From: Streptococcus pneumoniae
GTDB taxonomy: Bacteria; Bacillota; Bacilli; Lactobacillales; Streptococcaceae
Reading direction: 5' to 3'
DNA length: 64,000 bases
Assembly (NCBI GenBank): GCA_040719455.1
Contig: JBFDTN010000001.1
Location: forward strand, 682,001 to 746,000
Shown here: positions 7,511 through 18,569 of the stretch, piece by piece
Position numbering within the stretch: the first letter of the stretch is position 1
Layout: the number at the start of each line of letters is the position of its first letter
Notes under the pieces: generated by a model
Told to the model about the DNA's origin: nothing
Database searches by the model: none
Seen by the model: only the letters and a program-made list of their open reading frames with translations
Program-made: the position numbers and the translations under genes

Positions 7511-8587
7511 TTATTTTAATTCAAAAACGACTTCTTGCGTCGGACGAACCAAACCACGTTCGTGCAGGGTTTCAGCGATTTGAACAGAGTTCCAAGCTGC
7601 ACCTTTCAAGAGATTGTCTGATACAACCCACATGTGAATCCCTTTTTCAGCATCCAAGTCGCGACGAATCCGACCGACAAAGGTTTCACGCTTGCCCACC
7701 GCATTGATAGCTTGTGGGTAGATTTGGTGCGCCACATCGTCTTCCAAGACAGCGCCTGGGAAGGCTGCGATTGCGGCTTTTACTTCATCAATCGGTGCTA
7801 CTTCTTTGGTTTCAATATAGACAGATTCTGAATGAGCTGACAAGACCGGAATGCGGACGCAGGTCGCAGAAACAGCGATACTGTCGTCTTCCATGATTTT
7901 CTTGGTTTCCTTAGTCATTTTCATCTCTTCATAGGTGTAATCATTGTCCGTAAAGACATCGATCTGTGGCAGCGCGTTAAAGCCGATTGGATAATGCTTC
8001 TTGTCACCACCAGACGGTAGGATATTCGCTTCTACATCTTTTGGTGCTACACCGTCATTTAAGACCGCACGCAGTTGCGCTTGGGTTTCCAAAATCGCAC
8101 CCATACCTGCTCCAGAAACAGCCTGATAGGTTGATACAATCACACGGTCCAAGCCCCATTTTTGACGAATAGGCTCTAGGGCAATCATCATCTGAATGGT
8201 TGAACAGTTTGGACAGGCGATAATTCCCTTGTGAGCATCAAGCGCATGCGCATTGACTTCAGGCACGACAAGTGGCACATCAGGATTTTGACGGAAATAA
8301 GACGTATTATCAACGACAACCGCTCCTGCCTTGACCGCATACGGCGCATACTTAGCAGAAGTTGATCCACCTGCTGAAAAGAGCGCAATATCGACACCTT
8401 CAAAAGCATCTTCTGTCGTTTCTTCAATGGTTACATCTTGTCCCTTGAACTGCAAGACCTTGCCTGCTGAACGAGCAGATGCCAAATAACGAACCTTATC
8501 AATCGGCAAAGTTGACTCTTCCAACATCTGAATCATTTGCGCCCCAACGGCACCAGTTGCACCAACAACAGCTACTGTATATCCCAT
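7511..8587 (-). CDS. asd: Aspartate-semialdehyde dehydrogenase
   Basis: Asd reduces beta-aspartyl phosphate to aspartate-4-semialdehyde with NADPH, the branch point to lysine, threonine and methionine. The 358-residue protein has the dinucleotide loop [12 protein letters not shown] near the N-terminus and the catalytic Cys128 in ACPNCSTIQ; the substrate-binding SGAGMGA and the HSESV motif follow. Length and motifs match the Gram-positive (short) Asd class. It is the first gene of an asd-dapA operon, with promoter elements 40-60 bp upstream. Confidence 0.97.
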   Translation of the reverse strand: MGYTVAVVGATGAVGAQMIQMLEESTLPIDKVRYLASARSAGKVLQFKGQDVTIEETTEDAFEGVDIALFSAGGSTSAKYAPYAVKAGAVVVDNTSYFRQNPDVPLVVPEVNAHALDAHKGIIACPNCSTIQMMIALEPIRQKWGLDRVIVSTYQAVSGAGMGAILETQAQLRAVLNDGVAPKDVEANILPSGGDKKHYPIGFNALPQIDVFTDNDYTYEEMKMTKETKKIMEDDSIAVSATCVRIPVLSAHSESVYIETKEVAPIDEVKAAIAAFPGAVLEDDVAHQIYPQAINAVGKRETFVGRIRRDLDAEKGIHMWVVSDNLLKGAAWNSVQIAETLHERGLVRPTQEVVFELK

Positions 8588-8631
8588 AATTTACCTCTTT
8601 TTTGAATTTTCTAAAAATTTGTATATGCTTG

Positions 8632-8637
8632 TTATTA
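8632..8637 (-). promoter_or_regulatory. Likely -10 of the asd-dapA operon
   Basis: TATAAT directly preceded by AGTG stands about 45 bp upstream of the asd ATG; TTTTCA lies 17 bp further up as a weak -35. Coordinates are to within a couple of bases. The rest of 8588-8700 is AT-rich and shows no other feature. Confidence 0.5.
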
Positions 8638-8700
8638 TACACTTTTTTTGAGTAAATGAAAAGATATTGATTGAAAAATATTTGAAAAAATTCCATTCCT

Positions 8701-9303
8701 TTATCGAGCCTCAGCCAAGGCTAAACTATCATGCAATCCGAAAACAGAATTACCTATGATATTCAGAACTAAATCGGCTACACTTTTTCTTGATACATAT
8801 TGACTGTAAAATGGCTCAAAGCATCCTGTTACAACATGGTCAAGATGATGCTTATCATGTAGGCAGGGAATGTGAATGATCATGTAGTCAAGTCCAGAAT
8901 TTACGACCAGCTGTTCTGACTGACAAAGTTCTTCAAATACATCATCAATCGCTTCTTGGTTAGCCAGTCCAAATTCGCCTTCTACTTCATGATAAATCCC
9001 CATAGCATTGGACGACAACAGATGTCTAACTTGATATCTCTTCATAGAAGAAATGACAATCGATGTCACCCTACTATCTGGTGTAATATCAACCGGTGCT
9101 ACATAAACAATAGCTTCTCCTTTCATCGCTTGATCCATCACTCTAGCATCCTCTATGCCACCTTCAAGTAAGGTTACACAACTGTGATTTGCCCATTTTG
9201 CTAGTCGTTTACTCTTTCTCAAGACCAGAGTCATATGAACATCCTCAAATCTCGGCTGAGATAATAGTTCTTTTGTGACGATTTGTGCAATACGGCTATA
9301 CAC
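8701..9303 (-). pseudogene. NAD(P)-binding (NmrA/SDR-like) protein, 5' end replaced by a MITE
   Basis: The 200-codon frame encodes the body of an atypical Rossmann protein of the NmrA/SDR group: GRIAQ-like start (YSRIAQIVTKELL), a VTLLEGGIEDARVMDQAMKG strand-turn region, IVYVAPVD, and a C-terminal substrate lobe. The leading beta strand and glycine-rich NAD(P) loop (normally about ten residues before RIAQIVT) is missing. The sequence directly upstream is the 105-bp inverted-repeat element, whose edge abuts codon 1. The only start left is a GTG at 9301-9303 without a ribosome site, and in-frame stops lie within the element. Upstream of the element stands an intact MerR-type promoter, so the gene was once inducible. 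It is most likely inactive. Confidence 0.75.
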
Positions 9304-9304
9304 G

Positions 9305-9409
9305 TATAGTTGTTTAGTTTTGATTTAGTACGAGGCAATGAGTCACAAGTATAACTGGATTTAGATAAGACGAGGTAATGACGTAATAAATGAAAACTAA
9401 ACAACCATA
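9305..9409. mobile_element. 105-bp MITE, copy 1
   Basis: This 105-bp sequence has imperfect 28-bp terminal inverted repeats that begin TATAGTTGTTTAGTTTT and end with the complement. It is present again at 15875-15979 at the same length, and partly at 25446-25525 and around 56960-57030. Both ends carry TATA, which would fit insertion at a TA dinucleotide, as for IS630/mariner-mobilised elements. This copy has removed the start of the NAD(P)-binding gene. It encodes no protein. Confidence 0.8.
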
Positions 9410-9418
9410 AGATGATCT

Positions 9419-9449
9419 ATTCTAACACTTAGAACATACTCTAAGTCAA
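9419..9449 (-). promoter_or_regulatory. Second MerR-type promoter (19-bp spacer), orphaned
   Basis: -35 TTGACT (9444-9449) and -10 TAGAAT (9419-9424) are 19 bp apart, with the spacer dyad CTTAGAGT-AT-GTTCTAAG. The first 14 bases (TTGACTTAGAGT...) match the MerR promoter at 6121-6151. It faced the NAD(P)-binding gene before the MITE inserted directly after it, and now reads into the MITE. Confidence 0.65.
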
Positions 9450-9462
9450 GTAAGAAGGACAA

Positions 9463-9503
9463 CAAAAAATCCTCCTTTCAAATCATGAAAAGAGGACGTT
9501 TGT
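9463..9503 (-). terminator. Terminator of the bgl operon
   Basis: On the minus strand TCCTCTTTTCA and TGAAAGGAGGA form a stem with a 5-nt loop, followed by TTTTTTG. It lies just after the 6-phospho-beta-glucosidase stop codon. Confidence 0.8.
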
Positions 9504-9512
9504 TATAACCCA

Positions 9513-12971
<3,459 letters not shown>

Positions 12972-13044
12972 TTAGGGTGGATAAACTCGTTTTTTAATTA
13001 TCCTATTCTTTTGCATTGTGCATACCTTTCTGATCCTTTTATCT

Positions 13045-14214
13045 TTATTCTGTTGCAGATATCTCTTTCACCATCTTTTGTCTCATAAAGACCATCACTG
13101 CTCCCATTAAAAGAAGAGCAATAGAGCCTAAAATGCTATACTCAGTTCCACCGCCTTGGGCAATGAAGAGACCGTTAACAGAAGTTCCAATAGTAACTCC
13201 TAAATTGGCAGAAGCTAAAAATAGACCATTGGCAAAATCAGGGGCATCCGCTCCAACTTTCGCAATCATATATTGATTGGCATTTCCTTCCAAGCCTGCA
13301 ACAATCCCAAATAGAAGTAGAATCGGAATAACCAAGATTGCTTGCTGTCCAAAGATAAAAAGCAAGATAAACAAAGCGATTAAAGTCATTGGTAAGGATT
13401 TTAAAATCAAATCCGCTCTTTTCCCTAACCATTGACCTGCTAAGCCATTTCCAACAATATTCATCACCCCAATCACTAGAAGGAGTGTACTGATGGTACT
13501 AATCTCAAAGTGACTCACACTATCTAAAAAATCAGATAAATAGCTGTTAAATCCAAACACAGCACCATTTAAAAGTAAAACACTCAGAATTGAAATCCAA
13601 ACAACAGGGCGTTTTAAAATGCTGAGTTGTTTCCCGTAAGAAAGTCCTTTTGTAACAGGCATAGAAGGCACAAGAAAGAAAGTTCCCACGAAAACGAGCA
13701 CATTGATAATGGCAAAGAAGGCCATCGCAGCACCTAAGGAAAAGTGACTGGCAAGGAAATTAGACACCGGAATCCCCAGCAAGGAACCAGCTGACACACC
13801 GATAAAGACACGCGCTACTGCTTTTTCTGCGTCTTTTTCTGCTACTGAACTTGCTGCAACACTCATAGCCATAGAAACATAAACCGGATGAAAAACTGCT
13901 GGAATCATGCGCAACAGAACTAATACCCAAAAATTCGGAGCTATGATAGAGAAAACCGTTGTTAAAGCAAAGGTCCCCGTAGCTAGTAACATGACTGTTT
14001 TACGATTGACTTTTGAAAAAAGCAGGGGCATAGTTGGACCAGAGATCGCTACTACCAAGGCAAAACTACTCACTAATAATCCTGCCTGTGACAAAGAAAC
14101 ATGGTAATCCTTTGCGATATGAGGCAAAATCCCCATAACTCCCATTTCCGTATTTAAAATACCAAACACACCAATCGTTAACAATAAAATAAGTGATTTC
14201 GCTGATGTTTTCAT
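13045..14214 (-). CDS. MFS transporter (DHA1/AraJ-like efflux)
   Basis: This 389-residue protein has twelve predicted membrane segments and no soluble domain. The start region (ILNTEMGVMGILPHIAKDY and so on) and the loop between helices 2 and 3 (FSKVNRKTVML) place it with drug/sugar efflux proteins of the AraJ/YdhP type (drug:H+ antiporter-1). The substrate is unknown. Its start overlaps the stop of the cyclophilin-like gene by 4 bp, so the two are co-transcribed, and a LysR regulator is encoded divergently. The arrangement suggests inducible export of a small molecule sensed by the LysR protein. Confidence 0.88.
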   Translation of the reverse strand: MKTSAKSLILLLTIGVFGILNTEMGVMGILPHIAKDYHVSLSQAGLLVSSFALVVAISGPTMPLLFSKVNRKTVMLLATGTFALTTVFSIIAPNFWVLVLLRMIPAVFHPVYVSMAMSVAASSVAEKDAEKAVARVFIGVSAGSLLGIPVSNFLASHFSLGAAMAFFAIINVLVFVGTFFLVPSMPVTKGLSYGKQLSILKRPVVWISILSVLLLNGAVFGFNSYLSDFLDSVSHFEISTISTLLLVIGVMNIVGNGLAGQWLGKRADLILKSLPMTLIALFILLFIFGQQAILVIPILLLFGIVAGLEGNANQYMIAKVGADAPDFANGLFLASANLGVTIGTSVNGLFIAQGGGTEYSILGSIALLLMGAVMVFMRQKMVKEISATE

Positions 14215-14681
14215 TTTCTTCCTTTCTCTTCCTTCATAAATGTGACATTATTTGCGTGCTTTAATGCTTCAGCTAGACCGCTACTATCTAGGATCGATCC
14301 CAAATCTGTATAAGAATAAGAAGACACAAAATCTTCATAAAATAGCACCAAACCATCTCCTTGCCATAACTTCACATCTCCAGCATGAATATTCCCTGCC
14401 TGTTTATCCTGAGAAGTAAAGTTTTCTCCCAAAGGGGCGTAAACTTCATTGCCATTGACATGTTTCATCTCCACTGTTAATGGCAGTAAAGCTTCAAATT
14501 CACGAGCTGCTTTGCTATCATTTAATGCAAGTTCAAATCTTTGTTGGTTAATACTCACTAAAATCATATGACCTTCTCCTTTTATTGTCGTTTTTGAAGA
14601 TTGCTTACTGAATCGTCCTAGGAGAACAAGGAGCGCTATGAGGCACATCAATCCTAGAACTCCATATGTTCTTTTGTCCAT
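14211..14681 (-). CDS. Membrane-anchored cyclophilin-like protein
   Basis: This 156-residue protein, from the ATG at 14681 (GGAGAG site 5 bp upstream; the longer frame to 14723 lacks one), has an N-terminal membrane anchor (YGVLGLMCLIALLVLLG) followed by a beta-rich domain. That domain resembles the small bacterial cyclophilin-like fold (VSINQQRFELALNDSKAA..., then EVYAPLGENFTS, AGDVKLWQGDGLVLFYEDF). The family is found as free-standing proteins of unknown function, not proven prolyl isomerases. It is translated just ahead of, and overlapping, the MFS gene and lies divergent from the LysR gene. Confidence 0.75.
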   Translation of the reverse strand: MDKRTYGVLGLMCLIALLVLLGRFSKQSSKTTIKGEGHMILVSINQQRFELALNDSKAAREFEALLPLTVEMKHVNGNEVYAPLGENFTSQDKQAGNIHAGDVKLWQGDGLVLFYEDFVSSYSYTDLGSILDSSGLAEALKHANNVTFMKEEKGRK

Positions 14682-14757
14682 TTTGTCTCTCCATTCTTCT
14701 ACATTTAATCTATCACAGTTCATTATCTATATCAAATACCTATATTTTATAAAACAA

Positions 14758-14772
14758 ATGCTTAAAAGGCAT
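14758..14772. promoter_or_regulatory. Candidate LysR binding dyad in the divergent intergenic region
   Basis: ATGC-N7-GCAT (ATGCTTAAAAGGCAT) is an inverted repeat with T and A in T-N11-A-like spacing. It lies between the LysR gene and the cyclophilin-like/MFS operon, where an autoregulating LysR protein would bind. The remaining 14724-14835 sequence is AT-rich and holds both promoters, which I cannot place exactly. Confidence 0.45.
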
Positions 14773-14838
14773 ATTTAGCTTTCTTTTTTCCATTCTTTGT
14801 GCTAGAGTAGTAAATGAGATTATCCAAGCGAGGAAATG

Positions 14839-15738
14839 ATGAATATTCGTGTACTTCAATACTTTGTGACAATTGTCCAGACCAAAAGCATTTCTAATGC
14901 AGCTCATACTCTTCACATCACACAACCAACCTTATCACGACAAATCCAAGAATTGGAAGAGGAACTTGGCACTATTCTCTTTCATCGAAGCAATCGTGAG
15001 ATCAAATTAACCGATGATGGGCAATATCTCTACAATCGAGCGATTGAAATTTTATCCCTCGTCGAAAAAACAGAAAACAATATCAAGGGAGCTAAAGATT
15101 TCTCTGGAGATATTTATATCGGAGCAGCTGAGACCCAATCTTTTGATCTTGTGGCGCGTGCGATTCAGCAGATGACAAAGACATATCCGCATGTAAAAAT
15201 CCATTTGCGCAGTGGCAATTCTGATGATATTTTAGAATACCTCAACCAAGGGGTCTATGATCTAGGCTTGATTATTGGACCTTACGACCAGAAAAAATAT
15301 GACGCTATTGATCTACCCAATCGAGACCAATGGGGAGTTTTAGTCCCCAAAGACCACCCTTTAACGAAACTTACGAACCCCAGTCTAGCCGACGCACTAA
15401 ACTTTCCTCTCATCGTATCAGCTCAGACCACCATTGATTACAGCATTTTTGCTGGACTGGGCGATTACACAATAGTCGCTACCTATAACCTGCTCTATAA
15501 TGCCTCGACCTTAGTAAAAGAGGGCGTGGGAATCGCTCTTGCTCTTGACGGCATCATTGAAACCAATTTTGAACATAGTTCTCTTGCTTTTATACCCTTA
15601 CAACTAGCTACTCAAGACACTCTTCAACTCATTTGGAAAAAAAGAAGCAATCAGTCCAATGTTGTCAAAAAATTTCTCCAAATCGTAGAAGAAATATTGC
15701 AACTACAAAATAAAAAGGAAGTGAGACAGAAACCATGA
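14839..15738 (+). CDS. LysR-family transcriptional regulator
   Basis: This 299-residue regulator has the LysR winged helix in the first 60 residues (LQYFVTIVQTKSISNAAHTL, then ITQPTLSRQIQELEEELGT) and a periplasmic-binding-protein-like effector domain after it. It is transcribed away from the cyclophilin-like/MFS operon, so that operon is the probable target. Two consecutive ATGs (14836 and 14839) follow GAGGAA; the second gives better spacing. The stop codon lies within a composite intergenic repeat (15721-15871), so the last six codons come from repeat sequence. Confidence 0.93.
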   Translation: MNIRVLQYFVTIVQTKSISNAAHTLHITQPTLSRQIQELEEELGTILFHRSNREIKLTDDGQYLYNRAIEILSLVEKTENNIKGAKDFSGDIYIGAAETQSFDLVARAIQQMTKTYPHVKIHLRSGNSDDILEYLNQGVYDLGLIIGPYDQKKYDAIDLPNRDQWGVLVPKDHPLTKLTNPSLADALNFPLIVSAQTTIDYSIFAGLGDYTIVATYNLLYNASTLVKEGVGIALALDGIIETNFEHSSLAFIPLQLATQDTLQLIWKKRSNQSNVVKKFLQIVEEILQLQNKKEVRQKP

Positions 15739-15871
15739 TTTCGCTGAAATCGACTTTCCTCACTCCTTTATTTCTAAGTTCGATCTAAATTAATCTACTG
15801 TTCATTAAAACCAGAGACAAGACTGCGTCAAATAGTTAATAAGAGGTAGGAACTTTTGTCCCAACCTACCA
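15721..15871 (+). repeat. Composite intergenic repeat, copy A
   Basis: The repeat begins with a GTGAG...CTCAC foldback enclosing GATTTCG/CGAAATC-like arms, contains GACTGCGTCAAA, and ends in a hairpin (GTAGGAAC and GTCCCAAC arms). The same blocks in the same order occur at 25600-25837, 46896-47073 and, inverted, 58221-58507. It overlaps the last codons of the LysR gene. Confidence 0.7.
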
Positions 15872-15874
15872 TAC

Positions 15875-15979
15875 TATAGTTGTTTAGTTTTTATTTAATA
15901 CGAGGCAACGAGTCGCAGGCATAACTTAGGTTCAGCAAGACGAGATAACGACGTAATAAATGAAAACTAAATGACTATA
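15875..15979. mobile_element. 105-bp MITE, copy 2
   Basis: This is the best-preserved copy of the inverted-repeat element also found at 9305-9409: same length, same terminal TATAGTTGTTTAGTTTT and its complement, and a shared core (ACGAGGCAACGAGTCGCAGG). It is inserted directly after composite repeat A and before the LysR terminator. Confidence 0.8.
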
Positions 15980-15983
15980 CTCC

Positions 15984-16011
15984 CTGAGATGGTAACACAT
16001 CTCAGTTTTTT
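15984..16011 (+). terminator. Terminator of the LysR gene
   Basis: CTGAGATG (15984-15991) and CATCTCAG (15998-16005) form a perfect 8-bp stem with a 6-nt loop, followed by TTTTTT on the plus strand. The repeats at 15721-15979 separate it from the LysR stop codon. Confidence 0.85.
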
Positions 16012-16015
16012 GTAT

Positions 16016-17103
16016 GGCGAATTGTCAAATTAAGTGCACATTTATCCCATAAAAAATTTCATAAGGTGTTTTCCAGTTTAGACATTTTCGTGGTCTGTTG
16101 TTTAATTTATCTTCCCATTCCTGAATGATCAAGTGTTCTACCTCTGTTAAGTCACTTCCTTTTGGAAAATACTCTCGCAATAAGCCATTTGTATTCTCGT
16201 TTGTTCCTCGTTGCCAAGGAGCATGAGGATCAGGAAAATAGACTTCGACATTTAGTTTCTCGGTGAGTTCAGGATGTCCTGAGAATTCCTTACCTCTATC
16301 AGGAGTCACTGTTTCTTTTGGTAGGGACTCTAACATATTTACCATGGCTTCTATAACCAATTTACTTTTCTTGACAGCTACTTTCTGAATTTTGAGGAAG
16401 CGGGAATGCCTATCAGTGAGTGTTACTAGGCAAGCTTTTCCAGTCTTTCCAGCAACAGTATCGGCTTCCCAATCACCTATTCTCGAGCGTTCATTGGCTG
16501 CTGTTGGCCTCTCATGAATGGTATGAGAAATAGGAATTTTTCCTCGCTTTTCCACATGGGATTGTGTATGGCGTGTTTTACCATGGTGACGAAGTTTGCG
16601 AACAACCCCACGAGCACCATGTGAAAGAGGCGTGTCGTCAAAGTGACCGCGATAGATAGCTCTATAAATGGTTTGATAACTAATGACGGGTCTTTCTCGT
16701 TCTAAACGTAATCGTCCCTCAATTTCTTCTGGCGACCATTGACACTCAAGAAAAAGATGCTTGACGGTCTGACTGAGTTCAGTGTCTATTTCTAATTTCC
16801 TTTTTCGCCCACAATGCGATTTAGCGAGATGATAAGCTGTTTGTGCCCTACTAGGCGAATAGTTGCCTTGTTTTGAATGACGTTTTAATTCACGACTAAT
16901 ACTTGAGGGGTGCCGATGTAATAGTCGTGCTATTTGAGAAAAGGTCATCACTTTAGTACGATAAATCAGAATACTTTCTCGTTCATCTATGGTAAAATGA
17001 TGGTAGCTCATAAGATTTCCTTTCGTAAGATGTTTGTTCAGTTTTATTTTACTAGAAAAAATCTTATGAGTTTTTATTGTGCACTTATATTGTAAATTCA
17101 AGA
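16016..17103 (-). mobile_element. IS30-family insertion sequence, copy 1 (intact)
   Basis: About 1086-1088 bp shared, almost base for base, with the element at 33823-34910; the shared region defines the ends. The termini form imperfect inverted repeats centred on AAGTGCACA (left, GAATTGTCAAATTAAGTGCAC; right, its counterpart with a few mismatches). One transposase gene fills the element. Target duplication cannot be decided because the first and last bases are ambiguous. Confidence 0.9.
16025..17011 (-). CDS. IS30-family transposase
   Basis: This 328-residue transposase starts at the ATG at 17011 after an AAAGGAAAT site; the longer frame to 17107 runs through the terminal repeat. An N-terminal helix-turn-helix of IS30 type is visible (ERESILIYRTKVMTFSQIAR and SSISRELKRH), then the rve/DDE catalytic core: D in RIGDWEADTV, D in VTPDRGKEFSGH, and E in PWQRGTNENTNGLLR. 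All catalytic residues are intact and the frame is open, so this copy may be active and could also supply transposase for the dead copy at 33.8 kb. Confidence 0.95.
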   Translation of the reverse strand: MSYHHFTIDERESILIYRTKVMTFSQIARLLHRHPSSISRELKRHSKQGNYSPSRAQTAYHLAKSHCGRKRKLEIDTELSQTVKHLFLECQWSPEEIEGRLRLERERPVISYQTIYRAIYRGHFDDTPLSHGARGVVRKLRHHGKTRHTQSHVEKRGKIPISHTIHERPTAANERSRIGDWEADTVAGKTGKACLVTLTDRHSRFLKIQKVAVKKSKLVIEAMVNMLESLPKETVTPDRGKEFSGHPELTEKLNVEVYFPDPHAPWQRGTNENTNGLLREYFPKGSDLTEVEHLIIQEWEDKLNNRPRKCLNWKTPYEIFYGINVHLI

Positions 17104-17105
17104 TC

Positions 17106-17133
17106 AAAAAAAGACCAAGATTTCTCTTGGTCT
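17106..17133 (-). terminator. Terminator of the 17.1-kb small RNA
   Basis: AGACCAAGA (17112-17120) and TCTTGGTCT (17125-17133) form a 9-bp stem with a 4-nt loop, followed on the minus strand by seven T. It ends 3 bp from the IS30 border. Confidence 0.9.
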
Positions 17134-17242
17134 AAGGGCACTTTCGTGTGATAAGCAGGTTCACACAACTTATCAAGGTCCGCTCCTGCGTTTTGACCTC
17201 CCTAGCGTGAAAGTGGCTACTGCCACATTCGGCTCATCGCAT
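17106..17242 (-). ncRNA. Free-standing structured small RNA, about 135 nt, not identified
   Basis: A 230-bp gap without an ORF holds a complete small-RNA transcription unit: extended -10 promoter, about 135 nt of helix-rich sequence, and a strong terminator. Visible pairings in the transcript: GTGGC-AGTA-GCCAC hairpin near the 5' end; CACTTTC with GAAAGTG closing the body; AGGTC with GACCT enclosing CGC-AGGA-GCG; then GATAAG with CTTATC interleaved with GTGT and ACAC, the order of an H-type pseudoknot. It is not tRNA, tmRNA, RNase P or 4.5S RNA (the GGAAGCAG loop is absent). No downstream gene starts on the same strand within 1 kb apart from the IS, so it is probably a trans-acting RNA rather than a leader. 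Confidence 0.7.
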
Positions 17243-17248
17243 AATTCT

Positions 17249-17277
17249 ATTATAGCAGATTTCTTGGTAAATGCAAA
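17249..17277 (-). promoter_or_regulatory. Promoter of the 17.1-kb small RNA
   Basis: -10 TATAAT (17249-17254) with an extended TGC in front, and -35 TTTGCA (17272-17277) at exactly 17 bp. Predicted start is near 17242. Confidence 0.8.
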
Positions 17278-17334
17278 TTCTGAACATTTGGGGGTTGTAT
17301 CGAGATTTTTGAGAATTGAAAATTCCACCTACCT

Positions 17335-17832
17335 TTACTCCAACAAACTTTTTTGTAGCCAGACAATATCGTGCCACTTTGAAAATTTGTAGCCTACCTT
17401 TTTAAAATGCGCCACTTGCTCATAGCCACGTTTTTCATGAAAAGCGATACTGGCATCATTGGGCAGAGAAATGCAAGCAACAAAATTCTTAAAGCCACGC
17501 TTGATAAGCTCTTCTTCTAAGGCATCGTATAGCGCACTTCCGATGTGTAAGCCACGTTTTGTTTCATCGATATAGATGGTTAATTCTGCGGTCCAATCAT
17601 AAGCAGCTTTATCATAGTAAGTAGAAGCATAGGCATAGCCCACAACTTTTCCTTCGTATTCCGCCACCAAGAAAGGATGACGTTGTTGGATAGTGGCTAT
17701 TTTTTTTGCAAAATCCTCTCTACTGGGTACTTTTAAATCAAATGTAATAGCTGTTTTCAACACATAGGGTTCATAAATAGCACGAATGGCAACAGCGTCA
17801 GCTACCTGTGCAGCACGAATTGAAATCATCAT
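17335..17832 (-). CDS. GNAT N-acetyltransferase (phosphinothricin acetyltransferase-like)
   Basis: This 165-residue single-domain GNAT protein has the acetyl-CoA pyrophosphate loop in TKRGLHIGSALYDAL and the C-terminal catalytic region with SIAFHEKRGYEQVAHFKKVG, the pattern of Pat/Bar-type enzymes that acetylate phosphinothricin, methionine sulfoximine or related amino acids. Its natural substrate in streptococci is not known. Its start overlaps the upstream HExxH gene by 4 bp (ATGA), so it is the last gene of a three-gene operon. Confidence 0.9.
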   Translation of the reverse strand: MMISIRAAQVADAVAIRAIYEPYVLKTAITFDLKVPSREDFAKKIATIQQRHPFLVAEYEGKVVGYAYASTYYDKAAYDWTAELTIYIDETKRGLHIGSALYDALEEELIKRGFKNFVACISLPNDASIAFHEKRGYEQVAHFKKVGYKFSKWHDIVWLQKSLLE

Positions 17833-18569
17833 TTTCCTTTCTTTTTAAACCAATCAAATAGACTTGTCGTTTCTGAGTTCTGCCACCAATCCTGATACAC
17901 CTCAAAAACCTGCTCCACACTACCAAATTGGTCCACCAAGTCACAGACCGTCAAAAAGGCATGCACATAAAAGGTGTAGAGATAGGCCAGATTACCGTCT
18001 TTGTAAGTCTCTTCTGAAAACTTCTCAACATGAAAGCCGCCAAAAATAGGATTAAAAAAATCGACTTGTGTTTGTAATAAAGTACGTATCTCTAGGAGTT
18101 CCTCATCTGTGAGAATATAGCGATACGATAAGTATTCGCACATGCCTTCTTCAAACCATAAATCATCCCTAGCTTCGCCATACTCCGAACCAAACAAGTC
18201 GCTGTCATGGGTTATTTCATGTAAGAAAATCTGCGTCATCTGATAGTCTGGTAAATTTCTATAATAGTCTACTAAAGACTGAGGCATTTCATAGGGAGCA
18301 AAAGCCTTTGATAATAAATCTTCCCACTCTTTTTTATCTGGACACATGATAATGCGTGTGCCATTGTTATAGGCAGGCAAGTCGTGATTTCCAAAGATGT
18401 GACTTGCAAAAGAGGCTTTGGTCCAAACCACAAAGTCTGCTGGCTCTTTTAAGGCAAAATGGATTGCCAAATACTCCCTATAAAGCGCACCTTGCTTGAA
18501 CAATTCATCCGTTACAGGCTGGATATGAAGCCTATCGTTGTCTGCTTCATAGGCATAGATTTGTCTCAT
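17829..18569 (-). CDS. Putative HExxH zinc metallopeptidase-like protein
   Basis: I do not recognise the family. The 246-residue protein has no signal peptide or membrane segment. Its central part reads IFLHEITHDSDLFG (His117, Glu118, His121) followed about 20 residues later by WFEEGMCEYLSYR (Glu140/Glu141), which is the HExxH-plus-Glu layout of gluzincin metallopeptidases. That makes a zinc-binding hydrolase-like fold likely, with activity unproven. It overlaps the lipoprotein gene upstream by 4 bp and the GNAT gene downstream by 4 bp, so the three are translationally coupled. Aromatic and acidic residues are abundant. Confidence 0.6.
   Translation of the reverse strand: MRQIYAYEADNDRLHIQPVTDELFKQGALYREYLAIHFALKEPADFVVWTKASFASHIFGNHDLPAYNNGTRIIMCPDKKEWEDLLSKAFAPYEMPQSLVDYYRNLPDYQMTQIFLHEITHDSDLFGSEYGEARDDLWFEEGMCEYLSYRYILTDEELLEIRTLLQTQVDFFNPIFGGFHVEKFSEETYKDGNLAYLYTFYVHAFLTVCDLVDQFGSVEQVFEVYQDWWQNSETTSLFDWFKKKGK

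Noticed and set aside
17106-17242. 4.5S (SRP) RNA
   Set aside because: The conserved GGAAGCAG apical loop is absent in both orientations, and the interleaved helices do not fit a single long hairpin.
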